A stretch of DNA of 64,000 bases. Origin: Ailurus styani (taxonomy: Eukaryota > Chordata > Mammalia > Carnivora > Ailuridae). Below, one piece after another: positions 23,845-35,219 of the stretch; within the stretch, counting starts at the first letter, position 1; every line of letters begins with the position of its first letter. The translations under genes and the position numbers were made by a program. The notes under the pieces are model-generated. The model was given only the letters and a program-made list of their open reading frames with translations. It did no database searches and was not told the origin of the DNA. The stretch covers positions 980,842-1,044,841 of the forward strand of contig LNAC01000164.1 in assembly GCA_002007465.1 (NCBI GenBank), in the 5' to 3' direction.

Positions 23845-24185
23845 TGGTACGAGGAACCATCTTTGCCCTGTTCTCCACATTAGTGGAAAGCCACAGAGAA
23901 TTTTAGGGTAGTAAAACTATTCTTTAAGATATTAATGGTAAATATAGGTCATCATACATTTGTAAAAATTCATAGAATGTACAACACCACGAGTGAACCA
24001 AATGGACTTTGGGAGGTAATGATGCATCACTGTTGGTTCATTGTATCAAATGCATTATTCTGCTTCAGGATGCTTCTGCTGAGGGAAGCTGTACATGTGT
24101 GAGGGCAGGGAATATATGCAAACTCTGTATTTTTGGCTCAGTTTTTCCATAAATTAAAAACTGTTCTAAAAAATTAAGTCTTTTT
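23845..24185 (+). mobile_element. Old L1 3' UTR fragment
   Basis: TAGAATGTACAACACCACGA, GGACTTTGGGAGGTAATGAT and AAAACTGTTCTAAAAAATTA match in order the 3' end of old mammalian L1 subfamilies. Confidence 0.75.
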
Positions 24186-24189
24186 AAAA

Positions 24190-25358
24190 ATATATACGCC
24201 AAAGAATTTTGGAATTTGGAATTATGCTATTACACGAGTGCCATTTTTGTATTTGTTCGTTTGTTTGAAAATCTACTCAGGCAAGCCAGAGAAATGTAAT
24301 TAGACTCATAATGGATAACAAATTCTTTCTACCCCATGTTCTGTCCTATACAACTCTGTATTTCCTGATTATAAAGCTAGTTTAGGTAAAAATCTGTTAA
24401 AATATTTATGTAAAATGTGTCACTTACGTTTACTCATCTACCTTTACACCATACATTTGAATGTTTCTGGAATTGTTGAAAATTTTGTCACTGTTTTCAA
24501 CTTCTTTCAGAAAAAATACCCTACCTAACTAGAATATTGAAGAATCTATTTGTTGTTTCTATTATTGTATCCAAATTTCAAGTTGTCTTAGAGTTGTAAT
24601 ATTTATAACACTTATTATTACAGTCATGATATTAATATCTGGGATCCTCTCTAATTTTCTTTCACATATACTCCTTAATCTGGAAAAAACCTGTCTATTT
24701 TTAGGAGCCAATGTATTTTGAAACACTGAGGTCACATCTGCTGTTACTGACTTTACTACTACTTTATAATTCTTTTCTTCTATGTGTCTTTTCATGCATT
24801 TTATGTTTCTTATTCATTCTGGCAGGAACAGGAGGCTTCAGGGGTTCAGAAATCTTTCTTAGGCAGCTCAGTGTCCTGCAGCTGCTCTTGACCTACCATC
24901 TGTTGCTTTGAATGACAATACCTCTTATTGTTCACCATGTGCAGGTGCGTATAATGTTTCGGTCTTTCACAGTAACATAAGACAACATAATATAAACCAA
25001 TACCATTTGTAGTCCAGATTTATATTACAGTCTTATTTTAAACAGATGGCTTTCATGCCCTTATTCAGGCTTGTTTTCCATGCTGATTCTGGTAGAACAG
25101 GTTACAGGTGTCTTTCCATGAAATTTGATGAGTGTTTGGGAAACTTCCCAATTTAGTCAAATGGAGCCTAGGCTAGAGTGATAATATTTTTCTTCATTAA
25201 ACTCTGACCAATTTCTTCCTTTTATAATTGAAGTCAATTCACATAACAACTCTAAATCAGTACCATAATTTTTAATTGAAATTAATATTTTGAAAATGTT
25301 TTATACCTTAAAACAGAAATGATAACTATATTTTCTGTATTAAGATACACAGAACAGT
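24190..25358. other. Unique AT-rich DNA
   Basis: No gene or repeat family recognised in this stretch of about 1.2 kb without SINEs. Confidence 0.5.
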
Positions 25359-25360
25359 TA

Positions 25361-25517
25361 GGCACATGGGTGGCTCAGTCCTTTGGTTCAGGTCATGTTC
25401 CAGGATCTTATGTTCGAGTCCTGCACAGGGCTCCCTGCTCAGCAGAGAGTCTGCTCCTCCTTCTGACCCTCCCCCTGCTCGCTCGTTCTATCAAAAAAAT
25501 AAAAAAAATCTTTTTTA
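25361..25517 (+). mobile_element. CanSINE, shortened
   Basis: Head GGCACATGGGTGGCTCAG with internal deletion; ends TATCAAAAAAATAAAAAAAATC. Confidence 0.88.
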
Positions 25518-25855
25518 AAAATCCACAAAACAGCAAAAGAGAATATTATCTGTAAGAATACTAAATATTAACTGGGTTGGCTGACAAAGCCAAGTGTACT
25601 TCCTGAATAGGCCTTTCCTTTCTGAGATTGATAAATTTATTCACTTAAGAATTTTATTTTACTCTCAACTTGCTAGAATTAACTTTATACTGTAATCCAT
25701 ACATGTGAACATGTAGTAAAACTCTGGCTATACAGCAGTCACTTGTTTCAAAAGATGGAAAGAATGCTATTAAACTAATTAGGAAGAAGAGATTACAAAT
25801 ATAGACATAGAAATTTGACAGTTGCAACACTTTGTAGCTTTATTAGCATTTTATT
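25518..25855. other. Unique AT-rich DNA
   Basis: Nothing recognised. Confidence 0.45.
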
Positions 25856-26030
25856 TCATGTTTATTTAAATTCAATTAACATATATTATTAGTTTCACAG
25901 GTAGAGCTCAGCGATTCATCAGTCTTATATAATACCTAGTGTGCCTTACATCACATACCCTCCTAAATGTCCATCACCCAGTTACTCCATCCCCACCCCT
26001 GCCTCCAGCAACAGTTTCCTACAATTAAGC
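25856..26030 (-). mobile_element. L1 3' UTR fragment
   Basis: TTAAATTCAATTAACATATA and TAATACCTAGTGTGCCTTAC are antisense carnivore-type L1 3' terminus, truncated. Confidence 0.75.
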
Positions 26031-26690
26031 TTCTAAAAATATGTATCTACTTTCTTACAGTATTTTTGTCAAAATAACACTTGAATGAGGCATTTCATTA
26101 CCTTTCTATTTTTTCTTGCTATCTATCAAAGAATCTCTATTCACTTATCAACCTAAGAGGCTCCCCCATCTGAGGTTGAATATAATTAATTCATAGTGAT
26201 TTAATCATCAGTATATGGAAGATACAGATAAAAGTATAAAATACACAGAATAAAAACAATAAGCATACCAAAACAATCCTATTATTTTCAGCTCTCTGAC
26301 AGCTTACACACTAGCACAGGAAGAAAATGGGGGGGATCAAGTTTTACTCCTAGAATTCCTATTACTTCTTGCCACATCTAAATATAATTATACTTTTTTT
26401 TCCTCCCAGAAGCTGAAATCAAAGCAGTACTCTCAGCTATGCTTTCTTGACTGTATTTGGTTAACAAGATAGAGCTTTTCTCTTAGTAAAATTTACTCTG
26501 TGAATATTTTAGTAAATATTTCTAAATTTCTATATATACAAATAATCCTCAAATACCTATCTGAAAACAAGATGTGTTGGAAGAAATGCCTGGGAAATTT
26601 TCAGTCTATTTGCACATTATTTTCTGGGATAGAAGTTAGATATCACTCTGGAAATTCTCAGTTCCCCTATACATCTTGACGGATTTTAAG
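26031..26690. other. Unique AT-rich DNA left of the candidate enhancer
   Basis: No repeat recognised and no coding frame. Composition shifts to GC-richer at about 26.7 kb. Confidence 0.5.
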
Positions 26691-26817
26691 AATAGGCAGA
26701 TCTCCCAAAAACCACCTCCGGGTGTCTAAAATCCCAGACCTTTACAATTTGATTTTTAGAGTTTAGGGTCTCAATCCAAAGTCCTCTTCAACTTTTAAAA
26801 AGCATTTGCCTATTCTA

Positions 26818-26830
26818 CCACCAGGTGGCA
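26818..26830 (+). promoter_or_regulatory. CTCF site, HS5-1a or b equivalent
   Basis: CCACCAGGTGGCA fits the CTCF core CCASYAGRKGGC without mismatch. It reads on the plus strand, opposite to PCDHA transcription. That is the reverse orientation known for HS5-1 sites, convergent with promoter CTCF sites. Confidence 0.8.
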
Positions 26831-26917
26831 GATGGACCCATTTTTTTGGAGCAGGAGCCCAACCCCGCCCTACCGGAAGTTGTCACGTAAAGGAAACCTC
26901 TTTGGCCACGCCTAGAG

Positions 26918-26944
26918 TTCAGCACCCTAGACGCGGACAGCGAC
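26918..26944 (+). promoter_or_regulatory. Split REST/NRSF element
   Basis: The left half-site TTCAGCACC is separated by 8 bases from the right half-site GGACAGCGAC, one base off GGACAGCGCC. The canonical gap is 2, so the spacing is 6 longer. This falls in the known class of non-canonical REST sites with widely spaced half-sites. HS5-1 is known to be bound by NRSF/REST. Confidence 0.7.
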
Positions 26945-27828
26945 ACCGCCCAGTTCAGTCCCATGACTTGCTGCTGAGGTTTTTCACCTGACAAAGGAGC
27001 CGGCCAATCCCAACTGGTTCCAAGGGCCGCGTGACTAAGTTATAATGCTAGATATGGAGGGGGGTAAGAATCCTTTTATTTTGGATACTTAGGCTGGCAA
27101 AGAAACCAGCTGATATTAAATAATATCCCTTATTGCAAAATCCCAACTTTTTTCTCTCTCACTACTCCTGGGTTCTAATCGCATGCTGTAAATCCAGTCT
27201 TCGTGTGTGTGATAGATATTAGATCATCCAACCTTGGTGTGTTGGTTTATTCCAACAAAATGCGTGAACAGCAAAGGCGGTACAAAAGTCTGTGTGAGTT
27301 ATGGCGGCCAATACCTTATCCTGCAGAAAGCTGCTTGTCAGTTTTCCTAAGAAACTAGGGTGAAGATGGACTGCTTTTTACGCATTGTTTTCTTATTAAT
27401 TACTCTCGAAAATACAAACAGCAGCTGTCTTTGTTCATATGAAATGACTGTTTCAGGCAGAGAGACTGGACTGAAGCACAAGTGTGCTCAAGAAGTGACG
27501 ATTTAGGTGTTATGTTTCCAGTCACTTAGCAACAAATTAGGCAAAAAGAGCATTTTGCAGGCTTTAATTGGAGTCTCAAAATGGCAAAACTCAAGGGCAA
27601 ATGAAAATGGGCTCGGGACAGCATAACATTAACTGTGAGAAGGAATTAGAATCAGAGTCTAATTAAATCTCAGTCCTGGGCAGCAGGTAGGGCTAAATAG
27701 GAACAGACAGCTGTTTAAGACGGACAAACAGGCCAAATTAGACTTAGTTTTAGCTGTAATTTATCCATGTTAAACCGATTTCTTTCTCTTTCCCACTTTG
27801 TTTTGGCGGTGATAATTCACACCTTAAA

Positions 27829-27840
27829 CCAGCAGAGGGC
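27829..27840 (+). promoter_or_regulatory. CTCF site, second of the HS5-1 pair
   Basis: CCAGCAGAGGGC matches the CTCF core exactly, in the same plus orientation as the site at 26818. Confidence 0.78.
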
Positions 27841-28250
27841 GAACTGGCTGCATTTTTCGCCCCAAAGACACTCCCTCCTCCCGTTCCCCTACCCCCCACC
27901 CCTTGCCCCGGAGAAATTAATTTGCTAGGCTCGTCAAATATACACCAGCTGAGGAAGGTGTGGTGGAAAGACAGTTGCACACAGAACTTGGCATTGTGCC
28001 CGCCCTGTCACCCTTGGATCTGTGGCTGCTCTTGTGTCTCCTTGCTTGGGACTGCAGAGGGGATTGCAGTGGTTGTTACAGGAGGGGGCAGGGATGAAAA
28101 GCAGCCCCAACCCAGCAACTGGACATAGGGGATCACTAGCTTCAGAGAGGGCCGGGGTAGTCTAGTTAGAAGAGGAATGTAACTTATGAAGGTTCCAAAG
28201 AGAAAAGAAGCGGTTTACCTTTCAGGATCCATAGCTCAGTATGCTGGAAC

Positions 28251-28632
28251 ATCGACAACAACAACAACAAAGGCTCTGCTCAGACTTTGCTACTCTAGGA
28301 ACCAAAATGGGGGGTTGAGGGGTAGGGAAAGGAGAAGATGAGAGGAAAGACTAAGTGTGGTTGAGTCATCTTTAATACAAAACAAGTGAAGCAAACCACT
28401 CAGGGAGAGAGACAATGAGAGAAAGCCTGCCAGGACCCAGGGCAGAGCAATAGAGCATGCACAAAGTTAATTTATTGTTGGGGAAGAGCCCTCCACATTC
28501 TGGACAGACAGGCTACCTGCTCCACAGGGGCGTTTTACCAAGTCTTGTAGGATTTTGCAGAATCTCCTTGGGCAGGCAGCCAGAAATCCCATTAATTGGA
28601 CGTGTCCTTTCTCCTACATATATTTATGTCTC
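28251..28632. other. Unique DNA right of the candidate enhancer
   Basis: Contains a short (CAA)n run at about 28256-28270. No gene seen. Confidence 0.5.
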
Positions 28633-28648
28633 AGAATTCATCTAACTC

Positions 28649-28835
28649 GGGTGCCTGGGTGGCTCAGTGGGTTAAAGCCTCTGCCTTCGGCTCAAGTCAT
28701 GATCTCAGGGTCCTGGGATCAAGGCCCGCATCGGGCTCTCTGCTCAGCAGGGAGCCTGCTTCCTCCTCTCTCTCTCTCTCTGCCTACTTGTAATCTCTCT
28801 CTGTCAAATAAATAAATAAAATCTTTAAAAAAAAA
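28649..28835 (+). mobile_element. Young CanSINE, perfect duplication
   Basis: Near-consensus copy between identical 16-mers AGAATTCATCTAACTC (28633-28648 and 28836-28851). Confidence 0.96.
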
Positions 28836-28993
28836 AGAATTCATCTAACTCAGTTTCAAACTAGTAAAATTAATTTTTTCTGGAGGCCATTAAACTAAGT
28901 TATATGTGGCATTGCATTTTCTCTCCTTCAAACATTAAATTTCTGTAAAGCTTATTTTTAAAGGACACCATTTCATTAATAAATTCAACTCTT

Positions 28994-29177
28994 GGGGCTC
29001 CTGGGTGTTTCAGTTGTTAAGTGACTGCCTTCAGCTCAGGTCATGATCCCGGGGTCCTGGGATGGAGACCCGACCGGGGCTCCCTGCTCAGTGGGGAGCC
29101 TCCTTCTCCTTCTCCCACTCCCCCTGCTTGTGCTCCCTCTCTAACTCTCTAATAAGTAAATAAGATCTTTTGAAAAT
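28994..29177 (+). mobile_element. CanSINE
   Basis: Head GGGGCTCCTGGGTGTTTCAG; flanked by AATAAATTCAACTCT on both sides. Confidence 0.93.
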
Positions 29178-29397
29178 AAATAAATTCAACTCTCGAGAGT
29201 ATGAAACTCTTAAAGTTGACTATGGCAGGGAACAAGATGAGGATGTCTTAACAAGATAGATCAACACTTTTCAGAAAGCATGATTTGACTCACAGTCCCA
29301 TGATTAGAGATAAACTGTACTTTGATGGTATGTTGAATGCCTGTGTCTTTGTAGCATTCCCTCTCTACATGAGCTCTGGTAATACAAATTTCTTTTC

Positions 29398-29566
29398 TTT
29401 TTTCTAAGATTTTATTTATCTATTTGTCAGAGAGAGCACAAGCCGGGGGACCAGCAGGCAGAGGGAGAAGCAGGCTCCCCATGAGCAAGCGATGCGGGAT
29501 TTGATCCCAGGATGCTGGGATCATGACCTGAGCAAAAGGCAGCTGCTTAACCAACCCAAGCATCCC
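29398..29566 (-). mobile_element. CanSINE
   Basis: Minus copy with diverged head (CCAACCCAAGCATCCC); flanks TAATACAAATTT / TAATATAAATTT. Confidence 0.9.
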
Positions 29567-29699
29567 TGATAATATAAATTTTCTAGGCATATACCAAATT
29601 TCACTCATGTTGCACCAAGAGCCAAACTGAGTGCTTAAAATTGGCTATATAATAATTATAATCTTCCCATGGAAATTAGAATTATCTTTTAAAAAAACC

Positions 29700-30490
29700 C
29701 TAAGTAGTAAGTTAGCAAACAAGAACTTAATAAAAAAAGAACACCCTAATAGCCAATAAGCATATGAAAATGTTTTCATCATTAATTATAAAAGAAATTT
29801 AATTTTAAACCACAATAAAATGCCTTTACCCACCCAAGAGAATGGCTTAATTAATAATAAAACATGATATTTTCAAGTGTTGGAAAGGATTGGACAAGTT
29901 CAACTATCACATACTCTGGCAGAGTATAAATTGGTACGATCACTCTGGAAAACTGGCAGCATTTAGTCAAGTATCATATATGTATACCCTCCAACCAGTA
30001 ATTGTACTCTTAGGTATATACTCAACAGAAATGCTTACATGTGCATAAAAAAGACATGTACAAGAATGCTCATCACAGATCAAATTTGGAAGGACCCCAA
30101 ATGTACCTCAATAAGTGGAAAAGATATTATCACCAAAAGCAGAAATACATACATGACATTTTTTAAGACTACTACTATAGCAACAATAGGCATAAATCTC
30201 ACAAACATAATGTTCAGCAGAAAAAAATCAGAAACCAAAGAAAACATTTTGTATGATTCTATTTATATAAAGCTCAATAACTGAAAAAACTAAGATGATT
30301 AAAGTCAGAATAGTGGTTCCATTTGGTGGAGATAGAGACTAGCAGGGAACTCAAGGAACACTTCAGGGGTATTGGTAATATTCTAGTTCTTGATCTGGGT
30401 GATGGTCACAGGTGTGTTCGCTCTGTAAAAATCTATTGAGCTATACACTGTATTTGTATGTGTTACTTATATTACATTGCAATAACAAAA
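29700..30490 (+). mobile_element. L1 3' fragment
   Basis: ACACCCTAATAGCCAATAAG, CTCTGGAAAACTGGCAGCAT and ATCTATTGAGCTATACACTG follow the order of sense L1 ORF2 end and 3' UTR. The frame is broken. Confidence 0.8.
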
Positions 30491-30499
30491 AAACCACAG

Positions 30500-31545
30500 G
30501 ACAGATCATTTCATGCTTACATTTAAAACCATTCAGTGTCTTCCCGTTAACACTGAGAGCATGATGTAAATTCCTTAATTTGCCTATAAGGCTCTGAATA
30601 AACTAATAATTTTTAATCTCATATTAACAACTTGCTCCCTCCACTATCATACTTGATTACTCTGACTTTTCATCAGTGTCTAGAATATATCAATCTCGTT
30701 TCAGTCTTGGAGCCTTTGGACTTGCTGTTTCCCATCTGGAATGCATGATTGCCAGCTCTTTTCATGATATGCTCCTTTTAACCCTTCTACTCTCAGGTTA
30801 ATAACATCTTTATAGAGAAGCTTTGAATCTCCTACCAAAAGTCCCTGTGATATTATTCTATGTGCTGTTATAAAAAATTACCACAAACTTAGTGGCTTTA
30901 AACAACACAGATCTATTATCTTAGACTTCTGAGGGTCAGAAGTCCAAAATGGATCTCACTGGGCTAAAATCGAGGTATCAGCAGGAGTGCTTTCCTTCTG
31001 GAGGCAGTAGAGGAGAACCCATCCCCTTGCCTGTGCCAACCTTCAGAGGCTGCCCGTCTGTCTGAGCAGGTGGCCCCTTCTTCCAACCATCCTCAAAGTC
31101 AGCTGTGCAGCAACTTCAAATCTGACTTTGATACCCTCTCTCCTGCCTCTCTTCTCCACTCTTGTGATAATGCTGGGTCCACCCAGATACTCCAGGATGA
31201 TCTCCCAACATCAAGGTCAGCTGATTAGTAACATTAATTCCCACTTGTTATGTGATATAACACATTTAAAATTCTGAGCATATCTTTTGGAGGGGCAAAA
31301 TTCTGCCTACCCCACCCCCCCTTCTTTTTTTGTAGGACAGCATCATGTTTATTTCCTTAAAAGCACTCATCACAATTTTTAATTGTTTTGTCTGTCTCTT
31401 GTTCATTTGTCCATCCGCTCTAACGTAAATTCTATGACAGCACAGACCCCATCTGTCTGTCTTGTTAGCTGCAGTTTCCGCAGTGCTTAGCCTAATGTCT
31501 GGTGCACTGTAGGAGCTCAAAAAGTATTAGTGGAAAGAATAAACA
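30500..31545 (+). mobile_element. LINE L2 3' region, split by an LTR-like insert
   Basis: CTTGGAGCCTTTGGACTTGC, and after the insert ATCATGTTTATTTCCTTAAA and CTGGTGCACTGTAGGAGCTC, follow the order of an L2 3' end. The insertion lies at about 30855-31290. Confidence 0.65.
30855..31290 (-). mobile_element. MaLR-type LTR remnant (MLT1-like)
   Basis: TTACCACAAACTTAGTGGCT, GAGGGTCAGAAGTCCAAAAT and TGCTGGGTCCACCCAGATAC resemble an antisense MLT1-class LTR. Non-coding and old. The exact family is uncertain. Confidence 0.5.
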
Positions 31546-31910
31546 GATGATTATGATTTTAGGTTTATGTTTTGACACTTAATAGCTCTGTTTGGTTTTT
31601 ATCTTTCCTTCTCATATAAAAATATATATTGTATCTTGGCAAGAGAGGAATTTCTGGAGGAATTACAGCATCAATTTTTCAAACTCTCCATCATATTAGC
31701 TAGCTGTAAAAAACAATGCCCACAGAGAGACACCCATATATGTCCCATATATACCATCCTCTCTTTATTATACTTACAAGGATAGTTAATAAGTTACCTT
31801 CCCCTGGAATATAGCATATCACAGGGGTCATACCGCTGAAGAAAGTATCATCAAGGATGAAAAGTTATAATTCTTTGTTATGTTAGGAAAATGTGCACAG
31901 AGGGCGCCTG
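31546..31910. other. Unique AT-rich DNA
   Basis: Nothing recognised. Confidence 0.45.
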
Positions 31911-31911
31911 G

Positions 31912-32110
31912 GTGGCTCAGTGGGTTAGAACCTCTGCCTTCGGCTCAGGTCATGATCTCAGGGTCCTGGGATCGAGGCCCGCATCGGGCTCTCTGCTGAG
32001 CGGGGAGCCTGCTTCCTCCTCTCTCTCTCTCTCTGCCTGCCTCTCAGCCTACTTGTGATCTGATCTCTCTGTGTCAAATAAATAAATAAAATCTTAAAAA
32101 AAAAAAAAAA
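31912..32110 (+). mobile_element. CanSINE
   Basis: Near-consensus copy with a long A tail; flanks GAAAATGTGCACAG / GAAAATGTGCATAG. Confidence 0.95.
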
Positions 32111-32234
32111 GAAAATGTGCATAGGGCTCTAAGTTTGATCCCAGGGTACAACTGCGAGACAGGTATCATCAGATAATCATTGTTTATCTCTGTTTTACCA
32201 GGTCATACTATCAGATACCAAAGGGTTTTTTTTA

Positions 32235-33200
32235 ATACTTGGCAATTCATTTATTTATTCAAGAAATACTTATTGATCACCTATTAACTATCAGGTTAAT
32301 AGACTTCTAGGCTCTGAGTACACAGCATGAATAATACAAAGTCCCTACGTTTAGGGCGCCTACAAATTGATACATAAGATTATGTGAGATGTGGCAAGTA
32401 TTATAAAGAAAAAAGACTTTGAATGGTTATTTATGTTGTGAAAAGAGAAGTCTGGTTGTTGTCTGGATGGAAGAAGGGAGATCAGTAAGTACACTGCTGC
32501 AGGAAAACAGGCAGAAAACAATGGTAGTTCGAACTAGGATGTTCATACTGGAGTCAAAAAAAATTGGGTTGGACTTGAGACATATTTTCAAGATAAAATT
32601 CACATGGATTGATGACGGATTTGGATGTGGGACATTAAACTATAAAGGATGGCCGTCGGGTTGTTTGAGGGCATCATGGTGGTTGGTGGTGCCATTTACT
32701 GATATGGGTTAAAAAGTCATGAAAGTCAGGGTTAATTTCAGAATGGCAAATCAAGAATTCCGTACATGTTAAATGCCAAAGGCTTGTTAAAGTTATAAAT
32801 TACATTGATAGGGCAACTGAATATTTGAGTCTGGGGAGTTAGGGGAGATATCACATCTAGAAATAGGAATTTTAGAGTAAAGATTAGGAAAACTATAATT
32901 AAAGCAATGAAACTGGGTAAGATCACCCAAGAAATTAGTGAAGGTAGTGAAGATTGGCCATTCGTAAGGCACTTCAACATTCAGAGGTCTAGAAAATGAG
33001 GAGAAGCCAGCCAAAGAGACAGAGGAAGTAACCAGTGTGGTAGGAGGAAATCCAGGAGAGAACGTACCCTCTAAGTCATGTGGAAAAACTGTTTCAAGAA
33101 GGAGGAAGGAAACACTGATGAGAGTTTAGTAAGATGAAACGTGAGATGGGAAAGATTAAGGTTCCTGTGACCCTGGCAGAGTAGATTCAATGAAGTGATC
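32235..33200 (+). mobile_element. LINE L2 remnant
   Basis: The L2-like phrase GGTGGTGCCATTTACTGATA is recognisable, with TTCAAGAAATACTTATTGAT at the left. The remainder is too diverged to align by eye. Confidence 0.5.
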
Positions 33201-33600
33201 AAATTAAAAACAAAAACAAAAACGTGATCTAATGTAATAATCCATTATGAAACTATCATTCAGTTTGGATTCCTTTTAAATACTAACTACTTGAAGTAGA
33301 GATTATGTGAACTGCCAAGATTGATGGTCTATATACATGGAATAAATTAGCAAAACTTTTAAATTCACAATTTCTTGATATTAGATCAAAGTATATAAAT
33401 TGATTCACTGTAATGCTGTTCACAGGAGGAAATACTGAGACTACTTCTTCATAGCTCTGAAGAGACTATTTTATTCTCTGCCCATGATTTGCAAGAAGAG
33501 AAATCATAGTTTTAAATTTTCCCCTCTTGTTCAGTGATTATAGATGTCTACTCTGTGCCTTGAAATAGAAAAATAAACTTCCCAACTTCTCTGTGGACAC
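33201..33600. other. Unique AT-rich DNA
   Basis: Nothing recognised. Confidence 0.45.
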
Positions 33601-33601
33601 T

Positions 33602-33794
33602 TTTTTTTTTAAGATTTTATTTATTTATTTGACAGAGAGAGAGAGAGAGAGAGATCACAAGTAGGCAGAGAGAGAGGAGGAAGCAGGCTCCCTCCTGAGC
33701 AGAGAGCCCAATGTGGGCCTCGATCCCAGGACCCTGAGATCATGACCTGAGCCGAAGGCAGAGGCTTTAACCCACTGAACCACCCAGGCGCCCA
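33602..33794 (-). mobile_element. CanSINE, left arm of an inverted pair
   Basis: Near-consensus minus copy flanked by TGTGGACAC on both sides. Confidence 0.95.
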
Positions 33795-33829
33795 GTGTGG
33801 ACACGTTTTCGTTAAAACTTCTATTTTCC

Positions 33830-34041
33830 GGGCGCCTGGCTGGCTCAGTGGGTTAAAGCTGCTGCCTTCGGCTCAGGTCATGATCCCAGGGTCCTGGGAT
33901 CGAGGCCCACATTGGGCTCTCTGCTCAGCAGGGAGCCTGCTTCCTCCTCTCTCCTCTCTCTCTGCCTGCCTCTCTGCCTACTTGTAATCTCTCTCTCTGT
34001 GTCAAATGAATAAATTTAAAAAATCTTAAAAAAAAAAAAAC
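33830..34041 (+). mobile_element. CanSINE, right arm of an inverted pair
   Basis: Near-consensus plus copy 35 bp from the minus copy, head to head. Flanks CTTCTATTTTCC / CTTCTATCTTCC. Confidence 0.95.
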
Positions 34042-34049
34042 AACCTTCT

Positions 34050-35000
34050 ATCTTCCAAGCAATTCAAAGCATTTTCCAAAACCTCCATATGATACATTGA
34101 TGTTTGCTAACTAGTTCTTTGCATTACTTGTGTTTATACCATGGTGAAGCTATTTCTCATAGTCACCATCATGATCATTAAGCCTCCTAATCTCACAAGG
34201 TGTCCACTCTACAGAGCTCCTAAATCCTTTGCATGGGCCCAGTCAAGAAGTTTTTGAATGCGATCTCTCAATGATCTCTGCCAGTTCCTTTTCACAAAAG
34301 TGTTACACTGAGAAACTTCTCTTCTAAAGATTGTTTCATTCCACCTAACAGCACTATAGTCATTCAGTTACTAAATATTATTAAGGCTCTTCTATGTGCT
34401 TGGCCTCTTCCAGGATCAGAAAATATGGTATTGAATGAAACGGGTACCATTCCAGCTTCACAAAACTTGGATCCTAACAGATACTACAGGCAATTAAACT
34501 GTTAAAATAAATTTGTAACATACTCTCAGATGATAACTACAGGATAATAGAAGAACTCAAAACTGCAGGTGTAGGAGTGGAAGGTTAGGAAAGATGAGTT
34601 ATCCAGGAAGGAAAACAGTAACTAGTAATGTGGAAAAGCATGTACACAGGTTTAGAGGCAAGGAAACAAGAGAAGGATAGTGCATTTGAAGAACTCTGAG
34701 AGCAAGGGAATAAACTTTATCATTATTTTTCTCTCCTTTAGGATGACCTGCCTCAGTACTTCTTAGTGACTTTTAAACTACCTTGAAATTGATTACTCAC
34801 TATTATGGATAAATACCAAATTTTATTTTTTAACTTTAATAAGTTGTCAACTTTTCAATAGGTTTGATTTTTTAAAATAGAAAATTAAAATAAAAAAATC
34901 TGAGCCATTGTGACTTTCTCTTCAGGCCACAGATTTATAATATGAATAACAGTGGTTTCAAATGAAGCAATCTGAACTTATCTCCAAGTAGCTATGAGTA
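34050..35000. other. Unique AT-rich DNA with a possible L2 piece
   Basis: The segment at about 34355-34620 (GTGCTTGGCCTCTTCCAG) resembles L2. No coding frame or RNA gene is visible. Confidence 0.45.
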
Positions 35001-35009
35001 CTAATTCTT

Positions 35010-35202
35010 TTTATTTTTAAGAGTTTATTTATTTATTTGAGAGCAAGCGAGACAGAGCAAGCAAGCATGAGCGGGAGAGTCCTAGGGAGAAGCAGGCTCC
35101 CCTGCTGAGCAGGGAGCCCGATGCGGACTCGATCCCAGGATCCTGGGATCATGACCTGAGCTAAAGGCAGACACGGAACAGATTGAGCCACCTAGGCAGC
35201 CT
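35010..35202 (-). mobile_element. CanSINE
   Basis: Minus copy with the perfect duplication ATGAGTACTAATTCTTT on both sides. Confidence 0.94.
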
Positions 35203-35219
35203 GATGAGTACTAATTCTT

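Larger units (their letters stand above)
26700..28250. promoter_or_regulatory. Candidate HS5-1 enhancer of the PCDHA cluster
   Basis: A repeat-free stretch, with more CpG than its surroundings, lies between the PCDHA constant exon and PCDHB1, about 24 kb downstream of the PCDHA stop codon. It contains two exact CTCF core matches about 1 kb apart, in the same orientation, and a split REST site. HS5-1 in mouse and human is a neuronal enhancer in this same interval, with two CTCF sites and an NRSF/REST element, and it loops to active alpha promoters. Identity is inferred from position and motif content, not from alignment. The limits are set by the surrounding AT-rich and repeat DNA and are approximate. 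Confidence 0.75.

Noticed and set aside
30855..31290. Endogenous retrovirus with genes
   Set aside because: Only an LTR-like remnant is visible, with no gag, pol or env sequence beside it.
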